NCBI RefSeq assembly: GCF_024105735.1 | Contig: NZ_JAAAML010000001.1 | Span: 186,001 to 250,000, forward strand | Direction of reading: 5' to 3' | Source of the DNA: Parahoeflea alexandrii | GTDB taxonomy: Bacteria > Pseudomonadota > Alphaproteobacteria > Rhizobiales > Rhizobiaceae | DNA length: 64,000 nucleotides | Shown: positions 16,036-24,454 of the stretch, one piece after another | How the letters are laid out: every line of letters begins with the position of its first letter | Numbering within the stretch: the stretch's first letter is position 1 | Translations under genes and position numbers: made by a program | The notes under the pieces: model-generated | Told to the model about the DNA's origin: nothing | Database searches by the model: none | Seen by the model: only the letters and a program-made list of their open reading frames with translations

Positions 16036-17157
16036 TCAGGCTTGGCAGGCGAGGAAAGTCCGTTCGAGCTTCTCGCGGTCAAGATCACGGCCGATAAAGA
16101 CAAGGCGGCTTTCCCGCTTCTCATCTTCCTTCCAGGCCCGCTGGTGATCGCCCTCGACGATCATGTGGACACCCTGGATTACATAGCGATCATCGTCGCC
16201 TTCAAAGGCGATGATTCCCTTGAGCCTGAGAATGTTGGGTCCCTCAAGCTGGGTGATCTTTTCGATCCAGGGAAAGAACTTTTTCGGATCGACGGGACCA
16301 GCTCGCAACGAAACCGATTGAACGGTGATGTCGTGGATGGCCGCCGGGGCGGCGTGGCCGTGGCCGTGGTGATGATGATCGTGCGTGTGATCATGGTGAT
16401 CGTGGTGGTGATGACCATGGTCATGGTCATGATCATGATCGCAATCCGGGCCGCAGGCGTGGTCGGGGTGATCGTGGTCGAGGAAATGCGGATCGTTCTC
16501 GAGCGCACGGCTGAGATCGAAGGCACCGCGGTCGAGCACCTTATCGAGCGGGACTGCGGCGCGTTCGGTGCGGTGAATCCGTGCCGACGGATTAATCGCC
16601 CGCACTGTGCGTTCGATGGATTCCAGCTCTTCCGGGGTCACCAGGTCCGTCTTGTTCAAGAGCACAACGTCGGCAAAGGCGATCTGGTCCTCGGCTTCGC
16701 GGCTGTCCTTGAGCCTTGCTGGCAGGTGTCTGGCGTCGACCAGTGCGACAACGGCATCCAGCCTGGTCTTGGCGCGAACATCATCGTCCATGAAGAAGGT
16801 CTGGGCGACCGGCACCGGGTCGGCCAGTCCGGTGGTTTCGACAATGATGGCATCAAACCGGCCAGGACGGCGCATCAGTCCTTCGACGACACGGATCAGG
16901 TCGCCGCGCACGGTGCAGCAGACACAGCCATTGTTCATCTCGTAGATTTCCTCGTCGGATTCCACGATCAGGTCATTGTCGATGCCGATTTCACCGAACT
17001 CGTTGACAATGACCGCGTAGCGCTTGCCATGCGGTTCTGACAGGATGCGGTTGAGCAGGGTGGTCTTGCCGGCGCCGAGGTAACCGGTCAGCACGGTCAC
17101 GGGGATCGGGGCCACGGGAACGGGGGACACGGGGGTGGATGCGGGCGCTTCGCTCAT
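16036..17157 (-). CDS. CobW/COG0523-family metallochaperone GTPase
   Basis: This is a G3E-type GTPase of 373 residues that delivers zinc or cobalt to target proteins. The Walker A is GYLGAGKTT (25-33), the metal-binding C-x-C-C is G-C-V-C-C-T (77-82), the Walker B/E-T-T-G region is VETTGLADP near 109-117, and N-K-T-D lies near 164-167. A long histidine/aspartate run (about residues 218-262, many D-H-D-H and H-H-H-H units) precedes the CobW C-terminal domain. Such runs buffer or load metal in zinc-type COG0523 proteins. The 63-base gap upstream shows no recognisable Zur box. The metal is not certain; zinc is most common for this architecture. Confidence 0.9.
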   Translation of the reverse strand: MSEAPASTPVSPVPVAPIPVTVLTGYLGAGKTTLLNRILSEPHGKRYAVIVNEFGEIGIDNDLIVESDEEIYEMNNGCVCCTVRGDLIRVVEGLMRRPGRFDAIIVETTGLADPVPVAQTFFMDDDVRAKTRLDAVVALVDARHLPARLKDSREAEDQIAFADVVLLNKTDLVTPEELESIERTVRAINPSARIHRTERAAVPLDKVLDRGAFDLSRALENDPHFLDHDHPDHACGPDCDHDHDHDHGHHHHDHHDHTHDHHHHGHGHAAPAAIHDITVQSVSLRAGPVDPKKFFPWIEKITQLEGPNILRLKGIIAFEGDDDRYVIQGVHMIVEGDHQRAWKEDEKRESRLVFIGRDLDREKLERTFLACQA

Positions 17158-17220
17158 CGGATCTCTCAGTCAGGAAGGAGTGTTTTCCCCCATATAGGCG
17201 TTTCGTGCGCCTTGCGCCAC

Positions 17221-18186
17221 TCACAAGGTTATGATGTGCCGGGCCAGCGCTTCTCCCGACTGGTGTGCTGCTTCAGCGCGGCCGCCAATGCACCAGTCTC
17301 CACAGGCAAACAGGGTGTTTTCAGGATTGCCGACAAAAGCTTGATCGAGCGCCTGTTCCACCAGCGCATAAAGCCAGCGGTGAACCTCGCAATGAACCGG
17401 AGCGGGCAGGATGTCCTTCTGGCCGGTCTGGGTTCCAAAGGCGTCGACCATGGCTGATTTTACTGCATCGCGCTCACTCTCGATGTGCGCGTGGCTCCAT
17501 TGCGGCGTTGCATGGAGGATGAAGGTCTCGCCGCTGCGTCCGGGCTTGGAACCGTTGCGGGCAACCAGCGCCAGCGTGTCCGGATCCTGCCCACGGATGA
17601 GATCCGGCAACCCCTCGAGAGGGGTGTCGAAAGCAAGCATTGCCGACCAGCAGGGGGCCATTTCAACATTGCGGATTTGCTGGAATGCAGGATCAAGCGG
17701 CCCGAGCAGATCGATTGCCTGAGGGGCAGGGATGGCTGCGATTACTCTCGACGCAAGATATCTTGGGCCGGCTTCCGACCGGATTTCGGTGTGAACCAGG
17801 AATCTCTGTCCCTGCTTTTCAATCCGGGTGGCCCTTGTCTCGAAGCTGATGTCGAGGTCCCGGGCGAGGGCCTTGCCCAGGGTCGACATTCCCGGCTTGC
17901 CAACCCACCAGGGATGGTCACTGTCCTTGCCTTGTGGGTTCCATTGCGCGAGGTCGCCGGTTTCGGCAAGATGGTTGAGCGTTTTTGTGAAACCGGGTGT
18001 GCGGCTGGTCAGGTACTGGGCACCGTGATCGAAACTGCCGAATTCGCTACGGCGGGTAGAGAGCCTGCCGCCCGGTGACCTCGATTTCTCGAGGAGCAGC
18101 ACCTTTGTGCCTTTCGCGCAAAGCTCCCGCGCCAGCGTCAGTCCGGCCAGGCCTGCGCCAATGACAAGGATGTCGGTTTCAATCAT
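17221..18186 (-). CDS. FAD-dependent amine oxidoreductase (renalase-like)
   Basis: This is a soluble flavoprotein of 321 residues. The N-terminal FAD fold is ILVIGAGLAGLTLARELC (6-23), with Glu33 at the end of the second strand, then SPGGRLSTRR (37-46), the amine-oxidase/renalase motif. F-D-H-G-A-Q-Y follows at about 52-58. The C-terminal FAD block is FACGDWCIGGRAEAAHQSG near 293-311. It is likely an NAD(P)/FAD oxidoreductase of the small bacterial renalase-like group; the substrate is unknown. It lies upstream of cobW with a 63-base gap and may share its transcript. Confidence 0.84.
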   Translation of the reverse strand: MIETDILVIGAGLAGLTLARELCAKGTKVLLLEKSRSPGGRLSTRRSEFGSFDHGAQYLTSRTPGFTKTLNHLAETGDLAQWNPQGKDSDHPWWVGKPGMSTLGKALARDLDISFETRATRIEKQGQRFLVHTEIRSEAGPRYLASRVIAAIPAPQAIDLLGPLDPAFQQIRNVEMAPCWSAMLAFDTPLEGLPDLIRGQDPDTLALVARNGSKPGRSGETFILHATPQWSHAHIESERDAVKSAMVDAFGTQTGQKDILPAPVHCEVHRWLYALVEQALDQAFVGNPENTLFACGDWCIGGRAEAAHQSGEALARHIITL

Positions 18187-18308
18187 TCTGATAGTTCCAG
18201 TTTACCGGAGGCCCGAAATGCCTTGTTTGCGGAACTAGAGAGATCCTGTGCAATTCAAGCCATGGAGAGGGCGGCCAGTGCATTCATGAGGTCTGCACAC
18301 AAGCAGCT

Positions 18309-19076
18309 TCAGCCGAGTTCATCGACATCGAATTCGGCCATGTCGGCGAGCAATTCCGTCAATCCGCTAACCGCGTGGTTGATCAATGCTTCACCTTTCT
18401 GCGCTGTCGCTCTGCTGGCGTTGCCGGCGGCACCGTCGGCGTTGAGATCGGACATTTTCCAGCCGAACGCATGCGGGCCATAGGCCCGCAGATGCCTGAA
18501 CCGTCTGGCATACTCCGCCTGGCGCGAAGGAAAGTCCGCGATGGCGTCCATGCGAACAAGCTCGGGATGTATGGCCAGCATCACCGAAGTCTCGATGTCG
18601 CCTGCATGAATGTCCAAGGCCTTGTCTTCGGGTGGGATGATTTCGGCCGGAAACCCGAACCGGGTCCAGCTGGTCGCCACCACCAGCATGTTGAAGCGGG
18701 CGCGGGCCTCGGTGGCAACGATCGTCAACAGCGGTGAATTGCCACCATGGGCATTGAGCAGCATGAGCCGCCTTACACCACGTGCGGCACAACGCCCGGC
18801 AATCTCGATCCAGCGGTTGACCGCTTCGTCGAAAGCCAAGGTTCGCGTACCTGTCACACCCATATGCTCGATGGAATAGCCGACCGATTCGACAGGCAGG
18901 AGTTCCGTCATGACGGAGGCTGGTGCTGTATCCCGAAGCCGCTCGGCCACATGTTGCGCAATCAGCGCATCGGTCTCGAACGGAAGGTGCGGACCATGCT
19001 GCTCGTGAGCTCCCAGCGGCAATATTGCAATCGGTACGGGTCGTGCAGACATAGGGTGGTTATTCCGATCAGGCAT
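18309..19076 (-). CDS. creatininase-family metal-dependent amidohydrolase
   Basis: This is a cytosolic hydrolase of about 255 residues in the creatininase fold. Metal and active-site motifs are intact: G-A-H-E-Q-H-G-P-H-L-P-F-E-T-D near residues 21-35, LNAHGGNSP near 108-116 and IHAGDIETSVM near 153-163. Members open cyclic or peptide amides (creatinine amidohydrolase, cofactor and F420/riboflavin-pathway enzymes, and mycofactocin peptidase are relatives). The exact substrate cannot be told. The start is uncertain: 19076 (M-P-D-R-N) or 19052 (M-S-A-R-P), both with weak ribosome binding sites. A longer frame to 19169 would overlap the divergent MarR gene, with which it shares a promoter region. 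Confidence 0.82.
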   Translation of the reverse strand: MPDRNNHPMSARPVPIAILPLGAHEQHGPHLPFETDALIAQHVAERLRDTAPASVMTELLPVESVGYSIEHMGVTGTRTLAFDEAVNRWIEIAGRCAARGVRRLMLLNAHGGNSPLLTIVATEARARFNMLVVATSWTRFGFPAEIIPPEDKALDIHAGDIETSVMLAIHPELVRMDAIADFPSRQAEYARRFRHLRAYGPHAFGWKMSDLNADGAAGNASRATAQKGEALINHAVSGLTELLADMAEFDVDELG

Positions 19077-19131
19077 GATTAGTGTCGGGACCGTAGGGTG
19101 ATGGAGCAAAGGCCGCAAGAAGGAGCTGTCC

Positions 19132-19704
19132 ATGTCCGCCAAAAAGAAGAGCAAGATGCCGAAAGCCAAAAAGGGCGATCAGGCCGAGGCCCTGTCGATG
19201 ATCACACAGGTGGCGCGCAATGCCCGGACAGCGCTGTCGCGGCACCTGCTGGATCTCGGCCTCTACGCGGGCCAGGACGGCGTGATGCTGGCACTGGACG
19301 CCAAGGACGGGCAGACACCGGGAGCCATCGCGATCTCGCTCGGGGTCAAGGCTCCGACCGTGACCAAGACCATCGGCCGGCTTGCCGCGCAGGGGTTCGT
19401 CCGGCGTGAGGGCTCTCCCGATGACGGGCGCATGATGCTGATTTTCCTGACCGGGGCGGGAAGGGACCAGATCAAGTCGATACGCAAATCCCAGCGCAAG
19501 ACCGAGAAAGCTGCCTTTGCCGGCTTGAAGAAAAAGGAAGTTGCGGAACTTCTCAGGCTGCTTGCGACGGTGGATGCGAACATCTCCGCAACCCTGCGTC
19601 CGGACGGAGCCGTGGTACCTGACAGCGCCGGGACCAGCACCCCGGAGCAGCTTCGGACCGGAGGTTCTGCTGCCGTTGACACGACGTCCGGTGACGCTGC
19701 CTGA
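19132..19704 (+). CDS. MarR-family transcriptional regulator
   Basis: This is a DNA-binding repressor-type protein of 190 residues. The winged helix covers about residues 30-125: QTPGAIAISLGVKAPTVTKT (61-80) holds the recognition helix and GSPDDGRMMLIFLT near 94-107 is the wing with the D-x-R signature. The N-terminus is very basic (KKKSKMPKAKKG), and the C-terminal 40 residues are Ser/Thr/Ala-rich without clear structure, both longer than usual for MarR (about 150 residues). AAGGAG lies upstream of the ATG. It is divergent from the creatininase-family gene, which it may control. Confidence 0.87.
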   Translation: MSAKKKSKMPKAKKGDQAEALSMITQVARNARTALSRHLLDLGLYAGQDGVMLALDAKDGQTPGAIAISLGVKAPTVTKTIGRLAAQGFVRREGSPDDGRMMLIFLTGAGRDQIKSIRKSQRKTEKAAFAGLKKKEVAELLRLLATVDANISATLRPDGAVVPDSAGTSTPEQLRTGGSAAVDTTSGDAA

Positions 19705-19750
19705 TTGCCAGCCCGGTTTAAACCTTTTAGTTTTGTTTAATTGTTTGAAT

Positions 19751-19767
19751 CGGAGCGGTTTGCTCCG
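19751..19767 (+). promoter_or_regulatory. inverted repeat before the LacI-family gene
   Basis: CGGAGC / GCTCCG (six-base arms, five-base spacer) sits between the AT-rich promoter stretch (about 19720-19750) and the ribosome binding site. It may be an autoregulatory operator or an mRNA hairpin. Confidence 0.4.
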
Positions 19768-19784
19768 TGAGGGGGAATCGGAAT

Positions 19785-20813
19785 TTGGCTCAAAAGATCA
19801 AGCTTTCTACGATAGCGGAGGCGCTCGGACTTTCGACGGCAACCGTTTCCCTGGCCTTGCGCGACAGTCCGCTGGTGGCCGACGTGACGCGCGACCGGAT
19901 CAAGGAAAAGGCCATCGAACTCGGCTATATCTACAACCGTCGCGCGGCCTCGCTGAGAACGTCCCGGTCGGGAATCATCGGCGTGGTCGTGCATGACATC
20001 ATGAACCCGTTCTATGCCGAGATCCTCAAGGCGATCGAAACGGAACTCGACCGCAGCCGGCAGACCTTCATCCTGTCCAATCACTATGATTCGGTCGACA
20101 AGCAGCGCAACTTCATCGAGACGCTTTTGCAACTGGGCGGGGACGGCGTCATCATGTCGCCGGCGATCGGTACGCCAGCGTCGGATATCCGGTTGGCAGA
20201 GGACAACGGCATGCCGGCGATCCTCATCGCCCGTTCGGTGCCGGAGATCGATGTACCCACCTTCCGTGGCGACGATGCCTATGGAACCGCGCTTGCGACC
20301 AATCACCTGATCAGTCTAGGACACACCCGCATCGCCATGATCGGCGGAACGGATCACACCTCGACCGGCCGGGACCGCTATGCGGGATATGCCAATGCGC
20401 TGAAAAAAGCGGGAATCGAGGTTGATCCTGCACTCCGGATTCCGGGGCCGCGGACAAAGCAGAGCGGATTTGAAGCGGCAGTTAACTTCCTCGCCAACCC
20501 GTTGAAACCGACAGCCGCGGTGTGCTGGAACGATCTTGTGGCCATCGGCCTGATGAACGGTATCGCGCGTGCGGGCCTCGTGCCCGGAAAGGATATTTCG
20601 GTGACCGGATATGACGATCTCGAGGAGGCGGCGATTGCCACTCCAGCGCTGACCACCGTGTGGAATGGACAGTCGGAGGTCGGCCGCTTTGCGGCGCGGG
20701 CGCTGCTTGACAAGCTCAATGGCTCCAGCGAGGCCGACGGGCTTCACCTGATCAAGCCCGAAATGCGGATCAGGCAATCAACCTCGCCACTCAATCCGGG
20801 AGCAGGCCGATGA
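19785..20813 (+). CDS. LacI-family transcriptional regulator
   Basis: This is a LacI/GalR repressor of 342 residues. The N-terminal helix-turn-helix is IKLSTIAEALGLSTATVSLA (about 5-24). The hinge helix region is YNRRAASLRTSRSG, and the periplasmic-binding-protein-like effector domain runs from VVVHDIMNPFYAEI (about 63) to the end. The TTG start at 19785 has AGGGGG 9 bases upstream and gives the usual M-A-Q-K-I-K-L start. A GTG at 19767 would add six residues lying in the inverted repeat. The stop overlaps the start of the 2-hydroxyacid dehydrogenase gene (ATGA), so the regulator is co-translated with the enzyme it probably controls. Confidence 0.87.
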   Translation: MAQKIKLSTIAEALGLSTATVSLALRDSPLVADVTRDRIKEKAIELGYIYNRRAASLRTSRSGIIGVVVHDIMNPFYAEILKAIETELDRSRQTFILSNHYDSVDKQRNFIETLLQLGGDGVIMSPAIGTPASDIRLAEDNGMPAILIARSVPEIDVPTFRGDDAYGTALATNHLISLGHTRIAMIGGTDHTSTGRDRYAGYANALKKAGIEVDPALRIPGPRTKQSGFEAAVNFLANPLKPTAAVCWNDLVAIGLMNGIARAGLVPGKDISVTGYDDLEEAAIATPALTTVWNGQSEVGRFAARALLDKLNGSSEADGLHLIKPEMRIRQSTSPLNPGAGR

Positions 20814-21784
20814 GCAATCCGCGTCCAACCGTTCTTCTCGCCGGCAAGGTTCATCCCCGGGTCCGGGAGCGGGTCGAGGCCGAGTTCGAGGCGATTTCAA
20901 TCGAGAATGGTGATTCATCGCTTCTGGATACGGATGCGCGCGCACGCATCCGAGGCGTCGCCGCCGCGACTGCGATTTCGGCGGAGTTCATTGATTCCCT
21001 GCCCAATCTGGAGGTTATTGCCAATTTCGGTGTGGGTTACGATGCCGTTGATGCGGCCCATGCGGCCAGCCGCGGGGTGATGGTGACAAACACACCTGAC
21101 GTGCTGTCGGACGAGGTTGCCGATACGACCGTCGGGCTTTTGCTCAACACGGTTCGTGAGCTGCCGAAAGCGGAGGCTTACCTTCGCGACGGCAATTGGG
21201 AGAGCCAGGGTGCCTACCCGCTGACGTCCCTGAGCCTCAGGGGCCGGACCGTCGGGATCTTCGGGCTGGGTCGGATCGGTCTTGCGATCGCACGGCGGCT
21301 GGAAGCGTTCGGATTGGGGATCCATTATCACACCAGAAACAAGCGCACGGATGTCGACTATCCCTGGCACGCACGGTTGATTGATCTGGCTGGAGCGGTG
21401 GACACGCTTGTGGTGGTGGTTCCGGGTGGTGCCGCTACCGAGAAGGCGGTGAACGTGGAAGTTCTGAATGCGCTTGGTCCGCAGGGCGTGCTGATCAGCG
21501 TAGGTCGTGGATCCACGATTGACGAGCCTGCCCTGATCGCGGCGCTCCAGGAAAAGAGGATCGCGGCCGCGGGGCTCGACGTGTTCGCGCATGAGCCGCA
21601 TGTGCCGCAGGAGCTGATGGATCTGCCGAATGCCTGCCTGTTGCCACACGTGGCGTCCGCCTCGGTGTCGACGCGCAACGCCATGGCGGATCTTGTGGTG
21701 GATAATCTGGCGGCATGGCTTTCCGGACGTCCTGCACTGACACCGGTTCCCGAATGCACCGGTCTTGACCGCGCATCCAGCTGA
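20810..21784 (+). CDS. D-2-hydroxyacid dehydrogenase (glyoxylate/hydroxypyruvate reductase-like)
   Basis: This is an NAD(P)H-dependent 2-hydroxyacid dehydrogenase of 324 residues that interconverts a 2-oxo acid with its D-2-hydroxy acid in the cytosol. The substrate loop is ANFGVGYDAVD (about 71-81), the Rossmann motif is G-L-G-R-I-G (about 151-156), and the catalytic set is Arg in SVGRGSTIDE (near 231), Glu in FAHEPH (near 260) and His in LLPHVASAS (near 281). The overall pattern fits the GhrB/hydroxypyruvate reductase group. Translational coupling with a LacI regulator suggests a catabolic inducible unit. The TakP-like 2-oxo acid transporter 1.2 kb away fits the same theme, but the substrate is inferred. 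Confidence 0.88.
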   Translation: MSNPRPTVLLAGKVHPRVRERVEAEFEAISIENGDSSLLDTDARARIRGVAAATAISAEFIDSLPNLEVIANFGVGYDAVDAAHAASRGVMVTNTPDVLSDEVADTTVGLLLNTVRELPKAEAYLRDGNWESQGAYPLTSLSLRGRTVGIFGLGRIGLAIARRLEAFGLGIHYHTRNKRTDVDYPWHARLIDLAGAVDTLVVVVPGGAATEKAVNVEVLNALGPQGVLISVGRGSTIDEPALIAALQEKRIAAAGLDVFAHEPHVPQELMDLPNACLLPHVASASVSTRNAMADLVVDNLAAWLSGRPALTPVPECTGLDRASS

Positions 21785-21898
21785 CAGTGAGCCAGTTGCA
21801 CGCCATGTGAATTGATCAAGCCGGTGGCTTGTGATCGCTCTGCGGCTTCGATTGCGCCATGCAGTCGAAGCCGGTTGAGTGTCATTGGCCGGTCTGCG

Positions 21899-22669
21899 CT
21901 ACTCCGCGGCCGCGGCCGCGGCCGGATGCGCGTGGCGGGCGCGGACGGCGTCTCCAAAGGCCGCAAAAATCTTGTCGGAGATCTCGTCGTTTCCGACCCA
22001 GTATTCGGGGTGCCACTGTACGCCAATGGCAAAGCCCTTGGCATCGATGACGCTGACGGCTTCGATCGTCCCGTCTTCGGCGACCGCCTCGACCGCCAGC
22101 CTCGGCGCCAGTTCCGAAATCGCCTGGCGGTGCAGCGAGTTCACATTCACATCGCCATGGCCAACGATGGAGGCGAGACAGCTTCCCTCCTTGACCTTGA
22201 TGGAATGGCGGATGGCGAAAGCCGCATCCCGGTCTTCGGTCTGGGGCTTGCGGTGATCCATCCTGCCCGGAAGGGCCTGGATCTCGGTCGCAAGCGAACC
22301 GCCCAGCGCCACGTTGAGTTCCTGGATGCCGCGGCAGATGGCAAGCAGCGGAATGCCGCGCTCGATTGTGCGGCGAATGAGCGCGATACTGAGCAGGTCG
22401 CGGGCAGGATCGAAGGGGCCATGGTGTTCGGTTTCCGGCTCGCCGTAATTGGACGGGTGGACATTGGTGCGTGACCCGCTGATCAGCACGCCATCGACAC
22501 GGTCCAGCACCATGTCGACATCAGTCCCATCCGCCAGCGCCGGCACAATCAGTGGCAACACATTCGAGCCTTTGACGGCTGCCATGATGTACTGATCGGG
22601 GGCGGCGTGCCAACTGTATCCATCGAATTCGCGGATATCCGCCGGTATTGCGACTAGTCCACTGTGCAT
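21899..22669 (-). CDS. class I glutamine amidotransferase-like hydrolase (peptidase C26, PuuD-like)
   Basis: This is a cytosolic cysteine hydrolase of 256 residues in the gamma-glutamyl-GABA hydrolase/C26 family. The nucleophile is Cys in LLAICRGIQELNVALGGSL (near 109), and the His-Glu of the triad are in VQWHPEYW (near 223-225). It probably cleaves a gamma-glutamyl amide, as PuuD does in putrescine breakdown; the true substrate is unknown. The start at 22669 has AAGGGAAA upstream, and the frame further upstream (to 22837) has no family match. The C-terminus is an alanine run encoded by a triple GCGGCC repeat. It is divergent from takP. Confidence 0.83.
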   Translation of the reverse strand: MHSGLVAIPADIREFDGYSWHAAPDQYIMAAVKGSNVLPLIVPALADGTDVDMVLDRVDGVLISGSRTNVHPSNYGEPETEHHGPFDPARDLLSIALIRRTIERGIPLLAICRGIQELNVALGGSLATEIQALPGRMDHRKPQTEDRDAAFAIRHSIKVKEGSCLASIVGHGDVNVNSLHRQAISELAPRLAVEAVAEDGTIEAVSVIDAKGFAIGVQWHPEYWVGNDEISDKIFAAFGDAVRARHAHPAAAAAAE

Positions 22670-22826
22670 CGCCCGTTTCCCTTGGTTCGCCCGATCGGCC
22701 ACACCGACCTGCAGTCTGAGGTTTTTGCGTTTCGCGGGTTCTTTGTCAATTCCGCAGCGCTTGAGGCAGCGCCTGAGAATTACGAAAATTTTTACTGAAA
22801 TTTGCCTGGGTTCGAACTGGCAAGAA

Positions 22827-22854
22827 AAATTGACCATTGTGGCCGAAATTGACC
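22827..22854 (+). promoter_or_regulatory. direct-repeat operator candidate upstream of takP
   Basis: AAATTGACC occurs at 22827-22835 and again at 22846-22854, offset by 19 bases (about two helical turns), in the 296-base divergent gap 22670-22965. The gap is AT-rich in its middle (about 22770-22860) and otherwise holds nothing I recognise. Confidence 0.4.
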
Positions 22855-22866
22855 TCTTTTGCTTGA

Positions 22867-24072
<1,206 letters not shown>

Positions 24073-24101
24073 GCCACGCCACTTCGCAAAATGCCTTCAA
24101 G

Positions 24102-24131
24102 GCCCCGGAGCTGAAGAGCTCCGGGGCTTTT
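24102..24131 (+). terminator. Rho-independent terminator of takP
   Basis: An 11-bp perfect stem (GCCCCGGAGCT / AGCTCCGGGGC) with a GAAG loop is followed by TTTT. Confidence 0.93.
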
Positions 24132-24378
24132 CTGTATGAAAATGATTGCGGCCCGAAAGGCAGCACGGCTCATTCCTGGGTTATTGGCGGGGCTGCCTCA
24201 AACGAAGTGCCGGCGTTTCCGTTGCCTTTCCCGCAGCGCCTTTGCCGGCAACTCATACCGCGTGCTTCACGGCTGTCGCGCAGACAGTTGCAGGATAATG
24301 GACGTCAGATCCCACCTGTCCTGGCGCGCCTTGGCAAAGGCTCGGACGAGGTACAGTTCTTCGCCCTAAGTGACAGAC
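24132..24378. other. intergenic stretch between two facing terminators
   Basis: There is no supported gene. Short open frames here have no ribosome binding site or recognisable protein pattern. It separates the convergent takP and permease transcripts. Confidence 0.5.
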
Positions 24379-24407
24379 AAAAAACCCGGCAGATTTCTTT
24401 GCCGGGT
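24379..24407 (-). terminator. Rho-independent terminator of the TRAP permease genes
   Basis: On the minus strand, the stem ACCCGGCA / TGCCGGGT (24400-24407 with 24384-24391) is followed by a run of Ts (the A-run at 24379-24384 on the plus strand). A second, T-less hairpin (ACCGCGCGACT / AGTCGCGCGGT, 24418-24441) lies between it and the permease stop codon. Confidence 0.88.
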
Positions 24408-24454
24408 CTTGAGGGGTACCGCGCGACTTCAGTCGCGCGGTTGGTGTGTTTCCA

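Noticed and set aside
21899-21920. GCGGCC triple repeat as a regulatory or recombination site
   Set aside because: It encodes the alanine run at the C-terminus of the C26 amidotransferase-like protein and is explained as coding DNA.
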